Below are positions 34,110-42,080 of a DNA stretch of 64,000 nt, piece after piece. Within the stretch, counting starts at the first letter, position 1; the number at the start of each line of letters is the position of its first letter. Made by a program: the position numbers and the translations under genes. The stretch is from contig JAUIAV010000006.1 in assembly GCA_030425195.1 (NCBI GenBank), positions 1 through 64,000 of the forward strand, read 5' to 3'. The notes beneath the pieces were generated by a model. The model saw only the letters and a program-made list of their open reading frames with translations, ran no database searches and was not told the origin of the DNA. Origin of the DNA: Gammaproteobacteria bacterium. GTDB lineage: Bacteria; Pseudomonadota; Gammaproteobacteria; Pseudomonadales; Azotimanducaceae.

Positions 34110-35038
34110 TGGCGGACTATCTCGCCATCACGGGCGGGGTGGGCGGTGCCAAACTCGCCCTCGGACTTTCCCACGTACTGGAGCCGGATCAAATCGCCTT
34201 CGCCGTGAACACGGGCGACGACTTCGAGCACCTGGGATTTTCGATCAGTCCGGACATCGACACCCTGACCTACACGCTGGCCGAACTGGCCAACCGTGAG
34301 CTGGGCTGGGGCCGGCAGGACGAGACCTGGGCGTTCATGGAGACGCTGGAACGGCTCGGCGGCGAAACCTGGTTCCGCCTGGGAGACCGGGATCTGGCCC
34401 TCCACACCTACCGCACCCAGGCGCTGGCCGCCGGCCGAAGCCTCACGGCGGTGACGGAAGACATCTGCCGCACGCTGGCCATTTCCCAGGCCGTGCTGCC
34501 CATGTCCGACGACCCGGTGCGGACCACGGTGCTCACGCCGGACGGCCCGCTGGCTTTTCAGCACTATTTCGTCCGCGACCGGTGCCGGCCCGCGGTCACC
34601 GGATTCGAGTTTCAGGGCGCCGATCGGGCCGTCCTCAATCCGCGGATCGAAGCCCTGCTGCCGGGTCTGAAGGGTGTGATCATCTGCCCTTCCAATCCCT
34701 TCGTGTCCGTGGACCCGCTGCTCAGCATCGGCCACACGCGCGCGCTCCTGGCGGGGCTCGATGCACCCGTCGTCGCCGTTTCCCCCATCGTCGGCGGGGC
34801 TGCCATCAAGGGCCCGACGGCCAAGATGATGAAAGAGCTGAACATTCCGTCCAGCGCCACTGCGGTGGCCGCCCACTACGAGGGCCTGATCGACGGCTTC
34901 GTGCTCGACGAGCAGGACCGCGCACAGCAGGACGGTATCGGGGTACCGAGTGTCGTGACTCAGAGCGTCATGCTAACGTTGGACGACCGGATCGCCCTGG
35001 CACGGACAACGCTCGAGTTTCTGCAGAGCCTCGGCTGA
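34109..35038 (+). CDS. cofD: 2-phospho-L-lactate transferase (F420 synthesis)
   Basis: A 309-residue CofD. It joins the lactate (or related) phosphodinucleotide to the deazaflavin Fo, giving F420-0. The N-terminal loop G-G-V-G-G-A-K-L-A-L-G-L and the D-D-F-E-H-L-G block form the nucleotide site. P-S-N-P-F-V-S-V and P-I-V-G-G-A-A-I-K-G-P are family signatures. It starts at ATG 34109 overlapping cofE and precedes cofC by 29 bases. Confidence 0.94.
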   Translation: MADYLAITGGVGGAKLALGLSHVLEPDQIAFAVNTGDDFEHLGFSISPDIDTLTYTLAELANRELGWGRQDETWAFMETLERLGGETWFRLGDRDLALHTYRTQALAAGRSLTAVTEDICRTLAISQAVLPMSDDPVRTTVLTPDGPLAFQHYFVRDRCRPAVTGFEFQGADRAVLNPRIEALLPGLKGVIICPSNPFVSVDPLLSIGHTRALLAGLDAPVVAVSPIVGGAAIKGPTAKMMKELNIPSSATAVAAHYEGLIDGFVLDEQDRAQQDGIGVPSVVTQSVMLTLDDRIALARTTLEFLQSLG

Positions 35039-35067
35039 TCCGATCCGGACACCAGGAGGTTCCCGCC

Positions 35068-35754
35068 GTGTGGGCGATCGTTCCTTTCAAAGCGCTCGAA
35101 GCGGCCAAGCAGCGGCTGGCCAGCCTGCTGACCCCGGCAGAACGCCGGGATCTGATGCTGGCCATGGCCCGGGACGTGCTGGCCGCGCTCTGCCAGTCGG
35201 CCCGGCTCACCGGCGTGCTCATCGTCTCCCGTACTGCGGAAGCGGACGCGCTGGCCCGTGCCTTCGCAACAGAGCGGTTCGCGGAAAGCCCGGACGCGGA
35301 TCTGCCCGGCGCGCTGCGGCAGGCCAGCGGCTACCTCGAGGAACATTTCCAGGCCCGCGGCGTCATGGTCATACCCGCGGATGTGCCGCTGATCACGCCG
35401 ACCGAGATCGATCAGGTGCTCGAAGGGCACGCGTCGAGCTCGACGGAGCCGGCTGTCACCGTCATCCCGGATGCCGACAATCTGGGCACCAACTGTCTGA
35501 TCCTCTCGCCACCGGACGCCATCGATTTCATCTTCGACGGCAGGAGCTTCAGGCCCCACGTGAATGCCGCCTTCGCACAAGGCATCACACCCAGGATCGT
35601 CCCCACCCGGGGCTTTCAGCTCGACATCGACACGGCACACGACCTGAGAGCGCTGCTCAGATCCGGACGCACCACGCAAACGGGCACTTACTTAGAGAAA
35701 TCCGGTATAGCCGGCAGGCTCTCAGCCGTTGATAATGATGAACTCTCTCCATAG
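35068..35754 (+). CDS. cofC: 2-phospho-L-lactate guanylyltransferase
   Basis: A 228-residue CofC nucleotidyltransferase. GTG 35068 has an excellent AGGAGGT site 7 bases upstream. The MobA-like loop reads V-P-F-K-A-L-E-A-A-K-Q-R-L, and further motifs are I-P-A-D-V-P-L-I-T and D-A-D-N-L-G-T-N-C-L. It activates 2-phospholactate, phosphoenolpyruvate or 3-phosphoglycerate with GTP; which one cannot be fixed by eye. Its product goes to CofD. It is the third gene of the cofE-D-C run. Confidence 0.93.
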   Translation: MWAIVPFKALEAAKQRLASLLTPAERRDLMLAMARDVLAALCQSARLTGVLIVSRTAEADALARAFATERFAESPDADLPGALRQASGYLEEHFQARGVMVIPADVPLITPTEIDQVLEGHASSSTEPAVTVIPDADNLGTNCLILSPPDAIDFIFDGRSFRPHVNAAFAQGITPRIVPTRGFQLDIDTAHDLRALLRSGRTTQTGTYLEKSGIAGRLSAVDNDELSP

Positions 35755-35848
35755 AACCCATCAACAGCCCTCAGCGTCCGAATAAGGCGGGCGATAGGGC
35801 GGGTCGGCCGACGCTTCGCAAGCAGGCCACAACAGAAGGAACCCGATT

Positions 35849-38335
35849 TTGAACGACTCCAACGCCCTCCTTGAGCGCCTACGCACCGGTCACGATCGGG
35901 GAAACCTGCCATCAGACGAGGATGCCCTCGCACTCGCCGGAATCGACGACACCCGCGCCCTGGCCGAGCTGGCCGCTGATCTGCGCGACCGGGGTTTCGC
36001 CAACATCGTCACCTACTCCCGCAAGGTCTTCATTCCGCTGACACACCTGTGCCGGGACGTCTGCCACTACTGCACCTTCGCCCAGGTTCCGCGCAAGGTT
36101 CAGGCACCGTACCTTTCCATCGAGGAAGTGCTCGAGACCGCCCGCCACGGCGCCGAGATGGGCTGCAAGGAAGCCCTGTTCACCCTCGGCGAGAAGCCGG
36201 AGCTGCGCTACAAGGCGGCCCGGGAAGCGCTCGCCGGGATGGGTTTCGAGACGACGCTCGACTACCTGCTGCACGCGGCGCAACGCGTCTATGAAGAAAC
36301 GGGTCTGATGCCGCACCTGAATCCCGGCACCATGACCCCGGCGGAGCTCCGGAAGCTGCGGCACATGTCGCCGTCCATGGGCATCATGATCGAATCCACC
36401 TCGGACCGGCTCTGCGGGAAAGGCATGCCCCACTACGGCTCGCCCGACAAGGTACCCGCCGTACGCCTGCAGACCCTGGCCGACGCCGGCAGAGCGAAGA
36501 TACCTTTCACCACCGGCATTCTCATCGGTATCGGCGAGACGCGTCAGGAACGGATCGAGTCGCTGCTGGCCATCCGTGCGATTCACGCCGAGTACGGTCA
36601 CGTTCAGGAGATCATCGTTCAGAACTTCAGGGCCAAGCCGGAAACCAAGATGGCGAACGCTCCGGAGCCGGATCTGAACGAGCTGCTCTGGACCATCGCT
36701 GTGGCAAGGATCGTCTTCGGGCCGGAGATGAGCGTGCAGGCGCCGCCGAACCTGAGCCCGGGCGTGCTCGAAAAGATCGTCGACGCCGGCATCAACGACT
36801 GGGGCGGCGTTTCCCCGCTCACTCCGGACTTCGTCAATCCGGAAGCCCCCTGGCCGCACCTGGACGACCTGGCGGCCCAGACCCGTTCGGCGGGCAAGAC
36901 CCTGGCCGAGCGGCTGACCATCTACCCCCGCTATGCTCAGGACCTGGACACCTGGGTGGATACCGAGCTTCACGAGACTCTGCTCGGCATGACCGACGCC
37001 GACGGTTTTCCGCGCACGGACCGCTGGAGCCCGGGCGAAGAGATCGACCCGCCCCAGGAGGTACTGGATGCCATCCACACGGCACCCAGGCAGGTCTCGG
37101 CGGACATTCAGGCCATCATCGCCAGATCCGAAGCCGGGCAGCCACTCTCCGAAGCGGAGGTCATTCGACTGTTCGAGGCACGCGGCGACGATTTCAACGC
37201 CGTCGTCCAGGCCGCCGATCGGATCCGGCAGAAGACCAACGGCGACACCGTGAGCTACGTCGTCAACCGGAACATCAACTACACCAATATCTGCTACTTC
37301 AAGTGCCAGTTCTGCGCCTTCTCCAAAGGCAAGCTGTCCGAAAACCTGCGCGGCCGCCCCTATGATCTTTCGCATGAGGAGATTCAGCGGCGCACCGAAG
37401 AGGCCTGGGCCCGAGGTGCCACCGAAGTCTGCATGCAGGGTGGCATCCATCCCGAGTATACGGGCCAGACCTATACGGATATCGTCAGAGCCGTCAAGGA
37501 AGCGGTGCCTGACATGCACGTGCACGCTTTCTCACCGCTCGAGGTCTGGCAGGGTGCAGCCAGCTCCAACAAGGACCTGAAAGGCTATCTCGAAGAACTG
37601 AAGGCGTCCGGACTCTCCACCCTGCCGGGGACAGCAGCGGAGATCCTGGACGACGAGGTGCGACAGATCATCTGCGCGGACAAGATCAACACGGCCCAGT
37701 GGCTCGAGGTGATGCGGGCGGCCCACGAGGTGGGTTTCAGAACCACCGCCACCATCATGTACGGCCACGTCGAACGGCCTAAGCACTGGGCCAGGCATCT
37801 GATCCGGGTACGTGACCTGCAGCGGGAAACCGGCGGCTTCACTGAGTTCGTTCCCCTGCCGTTCGTGCACATGGAAGCGCCCATGTACCTGAAAGGGAAA
37901 GCCCGGAAAGGGCCGACCTTCCGGGAAGCCATCCTCATGCATTCGGTGGCCCGTCTGACCCTGAGCCCGTGGATCACCAACATCCAGTCGAGCTGGGTGA
38001 AGATGGGGCACAAAGGGGTGGAAGCGAGCCTCAATGCCGGCTGCAACGATCTCGGCGGCACGCTGATGAACGAGTCCATCAGCCGGGCCGCGGGTACGCT
38101 GCACGGTCAGGAAACTTCACCTCAGCGGATGGCGGAGATGATCGAAGCCGCCGGTCGCCTCCCACGGCAGCGAACGACGCTTTATGAGGACGCGCCCGCG
38201 GAGCGGATCGCGGCCGGACTCGCAGCCGGCGAGCTGACCGACATCATCAACACGCCGGCGAAGAAGTACGAGCGTGCGGGTGGCAAGCGCGAACTGCTCC
38301 GGCCGGGGCTCATCGACGCGGTATCCGTCGACTAG
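35849..38335 (+). CDS. fbiC: 7,8-didemethyl-8-hydroxy-5-deazariboflavin (Fo) synthase, fused CofG-CofH
   Basis: An 828-residue fusion of two radical SAM enzymes that builds Fo from tyrosine and the riboflavin precursor. The CofG half has Cys68-x3-Cys72-x2-Cys75 (L-C-R-D-V-C-H-Y-C). The CofH half has Cys482-x3-Cys486-x2-Cys489 (C-Y-F-K-C-Q-F-C). The domains join near residue 430. The fusion is the actinobacterial FbiC form; archaea usually have two genes. The start is TTG 35849 with AGAAGGA nine bases upstream and no ATG nearby. A 94-base gap separates it from cofC. The stop lies in a 20-bp tandem repeat. Confidence 0.94.
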   Translation: MNDSNALLERLRTGHDRGNLPSDEDALALAGIDDTRALAELAADLRDRGFANIVTYSRKVFIPLTHLCRDVCHYCTFAQVPRKVQAPYLSIEEVLETARHGAEMGCKEALFTLGEKPELRYKAAREALAGMGFETTLDYLLHAAQRVYEETGLMPHLNPGTMTPAELRKLRHMSPSMGIMIESTSDRLCGKGMPHYGSPDKVPAVRLQTLADAGRAKIPFTTGILIGIGETRQERIESLLAIRAIHAEYGHVQEIIVQNFRAKPETKMANAPEPDLNELLWTIAVARIVFGPEMSVQAPPNLSPGVLEKIVDAGINDWGGVSPLTPDFVNPEAPWPHLDDLAAQTRSAGKTLAERLTIYPRYAQDLDTWVDTELHETLLGMTDADGFPRTDRWSPGEEIDPPQEVLDAIHTAPRQVSADIQAIIARSEAGQPLSEAEVIRLFEARGDDFNAVVQAADRIRQKTNGDTVSYVVNRNINYTNICYFKCQFCAFSKGKLSENLRGRPYDLSHEEIQRRTEEAWARGATEVCMQGGIHPEYTGQTYTDIVRAVKEAVPDMHVHAFSPLEVWQGAASSNKDLKGYLEELKASGLSTLPGTAAEILDDEVRQIICADKINTAQWLEVMRAAHEVGFRTTATIMYGHVERPKHWARHLIRVRDLQRETGGFTEFVPLPFVHMEAPMYLKGKARKGPTFREAILMHSVARLTLSPWITNIQSSWVKMGHKGVEASLNAGCNDLGGTLMNESISRAAGTLHGQETSPQRMAEMIEAAGRLPRQRTTLYEDAPAERIAAGLAAGELTDIINTPAKKYERAGGKRELLRPGLIDAVSVD

Positions 38336-38393
38336 CGTCGCAATCCGTCGACTAGCGTCGCAATCCGTCGACTAGGGTCTCAATCCGTCGACC
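38323..38393. repeat. 20-bp tandem repeat, about 3.6 copies, spanning the fbiC stop
   Basis: The unit ATCCGTCGACTAGCGTCGCA is repeated exactly at 38323-38342 and 38343-38362, with two changes at 38363-38382 (ends GGGTCTCA), then a partial copy to 38393. The first unit contains the end of fbiC (S-V-D-stop). It looks like a replication-slippage array. The TCGACTAG core recurs, but no function is evident. Confidence 0.9.
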
Positions 38394-38408
38394 GGCTCTT
38401 CGAGTCGT

Positions 38409-39092
38409 CTATGCGTACGCGACCCAGCCCCTCCAGGTGAAGGCGGTATAAAACAGCTCGATGCCGGAGAAGCCGGCCTGCTCGAGCAGAGATTCGTCGT
38501 CAGCGGGAGACTGGATGTGTTCGAGTGCACCAACCGCGCTTTGCGCCTGCTCGACGACGTCCGCGTCCACACCCGCCGCCTCCGCAAAGGCTGCATACCG
38601 CGACAGCCAGAGCGGCCGCGCTTCCGCGTTCTGCGGGAAACTGGAGTGAGCGATCACCAGCGGTGCGCCGGGCCGCAGTCGTTGGCGAATGGCCTGGAGG
38701 GTACTGACACGCTCTTCCGGGGAAAGGAAATGCAGAGTCAGAAGGCAGGTCGCGGCGTCGTATGCACCCTCCGGTGCATCAAAAATGTATCCCGGTTCGA
38801 GCACCACACGGGACGACAGCGGCCCGAGCGTCAGTCGCGCCAGCTCCAGCATGTCTTCCGACGGATCGACACCCGTGAAGGTCCAGGTGGGGTACCACTC
38901 AGCCAGCGCCTTCAGCTCCAGACCGCCGCCCGCACCGAGAACGAGGATTTTCGCGTTCTCACCTGCGTGTTCTGACAGCAGAACCCCCGTCATCCGGTGC
39001 ATGTCGGCAAAGCCGGGCATGAATCGCGGCGGGCCTTCCGCATACTGAGAAACGAAATTCGGATCGGAAAAGGAGGCAAGGAAATCGGACAT
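38409..39092 (-). CDS. Class I SAM-dependent methyltransferase
   Basis: A 227-residue methyltransferase with motif I I-L-V-L-G-A-G-G-G-L-E-L, motif II T-G-V-D-P-S-E-D-M-L and the post-motif G-A-Y-D-A-A-T-C-L-L-T-L-H-F-L. It ends in a short hydrophobic tail (R-G-W-V-A-Y-A). The substrate is unknown; small metabolites are likely. Its start is 31 bases from the Zur-like site at 39124, which also serves the divergent MerC gene, so zinc control of both directions is possible. The fbiC end and tandem repeat lie after its stop. Confidence 0.88.
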   Translation of the reverse strand: MSDFLASFSDPNFVSQYAEGPPRFMPGFADMHRMTGVLLSEHAGENAKILVLGAGGGLELKALAEWYPTWTFTGVDPSEDMLELARLTLGPLSSRVVLEPGYIFDAPEGAYDAATCLLTLHFLSPEERVSTLQAIRQRLRPGAPLVIAHSSFPQNAEARPLWLSRYAAFAEAAGVDADVVEQAQSAVGALEHIQSPADDESLLEQAGFSGIELFYTAFTWRGWVAYA

Positions 39093-39123
39093 GGTTCCAC
39101 TCGTTACTGTCGCGAAATGAATT

Positions 39124-39146
39124 GATATGTTATATCATATACCTCA
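39124..39146 (+). promoter_or_regulatory. Zur-box-like operator
   Basis: The site reads GATATGTTATATCATATACC and onward. Its left half matches 10 of 11 bases of the enterobacterial Zur consensus half-site GAAATGTTATA; the right half is weaker. It lies 31 bases upstream of the MerC-like gene and 32 bases upstream of the divergent methyltransferase. A zur gene is two genes downstream, which supports autoregulation. Confidence 0.72.
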
Positions 39147-39176
39147 TCAACTGATCGTACGAGACCACCATATCTC

Positions 39177-39581
39177 ATGCACAAGCCCCATCCCCTTCCG
39201 GATGTGCACTCCCGACTCGCGGAGCTTCTCGATGAATATGCTATCGGCCTCTCTGCCCTCTGCCTGCTTCACTGCCTGGGAACACCCATTCTGGTAACCC
39301 TGCTGCCTCTGAGCGCTTACCTGTCGGACAGTCACTGGATTCATCAGCTGCTGGTGCTGTTGGCTGCGCCGGCAACCCTCTGGGTAGCTCATGCGAATCC
39401 CATGCCTTTTTTCGTCATCGCCGGACTGAGCGGGCTCGGGCTGCTGCTGGTGGCTGCATTCGTCGAAGCGCTGGCCGTCTATGAGTTACCTATGACGGTG
39501 ACGGGTGCGTTGCTGCTCGGCTCGGTCCACCTATGGCACCGGAAGACTTCGATTCATGAACGACATCGAAGGAAGGTCTAA
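39177..39581 (+). CDS. MerC-like small membrane protein
   Basis: A 134-residue membrane protein with about four helices. The motif L-C-L-L-H-C-L-G-T-P-I carries the paired Cys of the MerC family in helix 1. MerC moves mercury in mer operons, but related proteins elsewhere act with zinc genes. There are no other mercury genes here. It follows the Zur-like box and precedes zur by 21 bases, so I favour a zinc role. A C-terminal tail is basic (H-R-K-T-S-I-H-E-R-H-R-R-K). Confidence 0.78.
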   Translation: MHKPHPLPDVHSRLAELLDEYAIGLSALCLLHCLGTPILVTLLPLSAYLSDSHWIHQLLVLLAAPATLWVAHANPMPFFVIAGLSGLGLLLVAAFVEALAVYELPMTVTGALLLGSVHLWHRKTSIHERHRRKV

Positions 39582-39602
39582 GATGCAGACATTCGGATTC
39601 TG

Positions 39603-40085
39603 ATGGAGGTCGCATTGACCAGAGGCCCGGCCACCTCGGCACCGCTACCCGCGAAGTGGCGACAGCTGGCGGAAGCCTGCTGCGCAGAGCAGCGGGTCAG
39701 ACTGACCCCCGCCAGGCTTGCCGCCTATGCGGAGCTGATCGACGCAGGTCATCCCCTTTCCGCATACGAGCTGATCGCGCTGCTCGAGCAGCGCCAGAAG
39801 CGCAAGATCGCGCCATTGACGGTTTACCGCCATCTGGAATTTCTCATGCGGGTCGGACTCGTGCACCGGCTCGAATCCATGCAGTCCTATCTGCCCTGTG
39901 AGCATCCGGATCACGCGCATGAAAGCCAGTACCTGCTGTGCTCTTCCTGTGGTCAGGTGGACGAGCTGGAGTCCAAACGGCTTGAGAAGCTCCTGCACAG
40001 GATCGCCGATCAGCACGGCTTTCTCCCCAGCAACGCGGTCGTCGAAGTCACCGGACTCTGCGGCAACTGCGCTCAGTCCACGTGA
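39603..40085 (+). CDS. zur: Zinc uptake regulator, Fur family
   Basis: A 160-residue Fur-family repressor. The winged-helix region contains L-T-P-A-R-L-A-A-Y and P-L-T-V-Y-R-H-L-E-F-L. The structural zinc site is Cys113-x2-Cys116 and Cys153-x2-Cys156; the regulatory site probably uses Cys99, His101, His104 and His106 in L-P-C-E-H-P-D-H-A-H. This four-Cys arrangement fits Zur rather than Fur. With the upstream operator it probably controls this cluster. It overlaps the next gene by 4 bases. Confidence 0.88.
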   Translation: MEVALTRGPATSAPLPAKWRQLAEACCAEQRVRLTPARLAAYAELIDAGHPLSAYELIALLEQRQKRKIAPLTVYRHLEFLMRVGLVHRLESMQSYLPCEHPDHAHESQYLLCSSCGQVDELESKRLEKLLHRIADQHGFLPSNAVVEVTGLCGNCAQST

Positions 40086-40573
40086 CGGCGGCCATTCTAC
40101 TCCTGGCGGCTGCCGTACATGTCCACGGGCAGGGTCAGCTCGACATCGCCATCGAATCAGGACAGGTGAACCTCTATCTGACAGCACCGGAGAGCGATCT
40201 GGTCGATACCGGCAACGCCGGCCAGGCAGCGCTGGAAACGCGATTCGCCCGGGACGGTCTGTTCTCTTTCAGTGACGCTTCCTGCCGATTCGATTCCAGC
40301 AGCGTCCGGCCATCGACCGCCTTTGAGTCCATGTGGGAGGACGATCCGCTGGAAGCACACGCTGATGACAATAAAGATGAGCATTCGACTCACGAGGATC
40401 ACGCGGACTATCAGATCAGCTGGACCTATGAATGCGCGATGGATCCCGTGCGAGTGCGGGTCGAGCTGTTCCAGCGGACACGACTCGAACGCATCCGATT
40501 CCAGGCACTCGGTGCATCGGGAGTGCTCGCCGGGGAACTGACACCGGATTCGGTAGAAATCGAGCTGCCTTGA
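40082..40573 (+). CDS. DUF2796 / ZrgA-like periplasmic zinc protein
   Basis: A 163-residue protein starting at GTG 40082, 4 bases inside zur. A short signal peptide (A-A-I-L-L-L-A-A-A) precedes V-H-V-H-G-Q-G-Q-L-D-I-A-I. The later pattern is typical of DUF2796: L-T-A-P-E-S-D-L-V, a His/Asp/Glu-rich linker (residues about 100-118) and Y-Q-I-S-W-T-Y-E-C, ending L-T-P-D-S-V-E-I-E-L. Known members (ZrgA) help zinc uptake under limitation. The usual ZrgBCDE partners are not seen. It fits Zur control. Confidence 0.85.
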   Translation: MTAAILLLAAAVHVHGQGQLDIAIESGQVNLYLTAPESDLVDTGNAGQAALETRFARDGLFSFSDASCRFDSSSVRPSTAFESMWEDDPLEAHADDNKDEHSTHEDHADYQISWTYECAMDPVRVRVELFQRTRLERIRFQALGASGVLAGELTPDSVEIELP

Positions 40574-40584
40574 ACCCGTCCCGC

Positions 40585-41625
40585 TCAGCGATCGACGAGC
40601 ATCGCGCCCAGACGCCGTACCGCATCCAGTCCATTCACGTCCTGTGCTACCAGCAAGACATCCTGTCTGGGCAGTTCCGGCAGTGCCTCCTCCAGGGTTC
40701 GCAGATGAGCTTCCTCCTGCTGCCGGCGTGCGGCCAGAAAGTCACCGCTGTCCTGCGGTGAACGCTTGTTGACGACCAGACCGTCCACCGAAATACCGGC
40801 ATGCTGGAGCTGATGGTGGAGCTCGATGGTTTCCAGCACAGGCAGCCTCTCTGCCGCGAGAACGATGACGAACGATGTGAAGTCCGGATCCGCCAGGCGA
40901 TCCCTGAGACTCGTGAACTTCGCACGACGTCGCAGCAGGATCTGACGGATCCTGCTTTCCCGCTGCTGCTCATCGGTATCCCCTCCGCCGATGCTCCTGT
41001 CTGCCATGCTGGAATCATCGCGCCTCATGTCCCGGAAAAATCCCGCGAAGCGGTCGGCTTTCTCCCGCCGCCTGATCAGTCCTTCTGTCCATGCCGACAT
41101 CATTTCAGGCAGCGCCATGAGGCGTGCAGTGTGCCCGGAAGGTGCAGTATCGAAGATGATCAGGTCATAGTCGCCGACGGAATCGCTGACCGCATCGGCA
41201 ATGCGTTCCAGCATGGCGGCTTCCTGCATCCCCGGCGCAGAGCGCGACAGCTGCATATGCCTGTCGATCTCCTTGTGCTGGTCGACCGGCATGAGCTGAT
41301 GCAGAGCACGGGAAACTTCGCCAAGGTGAGCATCGACGGTGGCATCCGGATCGAGCTCGACCGCGTCGAGTCCCGGGATGATGTTGACGGGGCTGGCGCC
41401 GATGGCTCGATCGAAGAGGTGGCCGAGATTGTGAGCCGGATCGGTGGAGACGAGCAGCACTCTGGCGCCTTCTTCGGCGCGGGTCGCCGCCGTGGCGGCT
41501 GCCACCGTGGTTTTGCCAACGCCTCCCTTGCCGCCGAAAAAAAGAATCCGCTTCGAGCGGGCCAGTTCTAACAGCAACTGATGTGATCCAGCGGAGAGCG
41601 CTCCATACCCATGCGCTGATGCCAT
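40585..41625 (-). CDS. ArsA/GET3-family ATPase
   Basis: A 346-residue single-domain ArsA-like ATPase. The deviant Walker A is G-G-K-G-G-V-G-K-T-T (residues 31-40), with switch I S-T-D-P-A-H-N-L (G-H-L-F) and switch II D-T-A-P-S-G-H-T-A-R. Arsenite ATPases have two copies plus a metal Cys triplet; neither is present, so arsenic transport is unlikely. The ATG overlaps the upstream small gene by 58 bases; a TTG at 41577 is another possible start. It is co-transcribed with the Cys-Cys-ending protein. It is convergent with the zinc operon, 11 bases apart. Confidence 0.88.
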   Translation of the reverse strand: MASAHGYGALSAGSHQLLLELARSKRILFFGGKGGVGKTTVAAATAATRAEEGARVLLVSTDPAHNLGHLFDRAIGASPVNIIPGLDAVELDPDATVDAHLGEVSRALHQLMPVDQHKEIDRHMQLSRSAPGMQEAAMLERIADAVSDSVGDYDLIIFDTAPSGHTARLMALPEMMSAWTEGLIRRREKADRFAGFFRDMRRDDSSMADRSIGGGDTDEQQRESRIRQILLRRRAKFTSLRDRLADPDFTSFVIVLAAERLPVLETIELHHQLQHAGISVDGLVVNKRSPQDSGDFLAARRQQEEAHLRTLEEALPELPRQDVLLVAQDVNGLDAVRRLGAMLVDR

Positions 41626-41858
41626 TCGTGAAAGCGGTCGTAGACTACCGGAAGTAGTTCCAGCGTGTAGAACGCGGCGGGATTGGGAACGCCCATGCTC
41701 TCGGCCATGACCAGCAACATGAACAGATCTTCTTCGTCGCGTTGAGCGCGCGCGAACGATCGCCTGTAAGGTGCCACGTAGTACTCGTGCAGCCCTGCTT
41801 CAATGCGCTTGAGAATCCTGGCGGCACGTTCGGCAGACGACCGATCTCTGTCATTCAT
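41568..41858 (-). CDS. Small cory-CC-star-like protein
   Basis: A 96-residue soluble protein rich in Arg, Glu and aromatic residues, ending with adjacent Cys95-Cys96 just before the stop (D-H-I-S-C-C). A C-terminal CC pair next to an ArsA-like ATPase matches a group annotated as cory-CC-star proteins; I name it from memory with moderate confidence. The blocks E-A-G-L-H-E-Y-Y-V-A-P-Y-R-R and A-F-Y-T-L-E-L-L-P-V-V-Y-D-R-F-H-E-W-H also fit a conserved family. The function is unknown. A metal-binding or tail-insertion cargo role with the ATPase can be tested. Confidence 0.72.
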   Translation of the reverse strand: MNDRDRSSAERAARILKRIEAGLHEYYVAPYRRSFARAQRDEEDLFMLLVMAESMGVPNPAAFYTLELLPVVYDRFHEWHQRMGMERSPLDHISCC

Positions 41859-41965
41859 GAGCCTTCGAGGCCCTCCTTATTCTCTGTCGGATGCCTCAAC
41901 AGTGTAATCGAGATCAGGCCCGCCTACCGCCGGGGTTCCCGTCCCGCAGGCTGAGCCGCAACCGG

Positions 41966-42003
41966 AAAAAAGGGCCGGGGCCGCTCTCACGAGGGCCCCG
42001 GCC
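41966..42003 (-). terminator. Intrinsic terminator, minus strand
   Basis: On the minus strand a perfect 10-bp stem (GGCCGGGGCC / GGCCCCGGCC, 11-base loop) is followed by six Ts (41971-41966). It would end the MFS transporter transcript. The MITE-like element lies between the MFS stop and this terminator. The rest of the gap 41859-42080 shows no gene. Confidence 0.82.
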
Positions 42004-42080
42004 AGCGGCAACGGCAGGCGGGGACCGCCGTCACCATGGCGCGGGTGCGCCAGAGGTTGCGCAGGGTGCGCAACCGGATT

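Noticed and set aside
38323-38393. CRISPR array
   Set aside because: The units are directly adjacent without spacers and only about 3.6 copies exist; it is a tandem repeat.
40585-41625. Arsenite efflux operon
   Set aside because: The ATPase is single-domain without the arsenite Cys triad, and there is no ArsB, ArsC or ArsR gene nearby.
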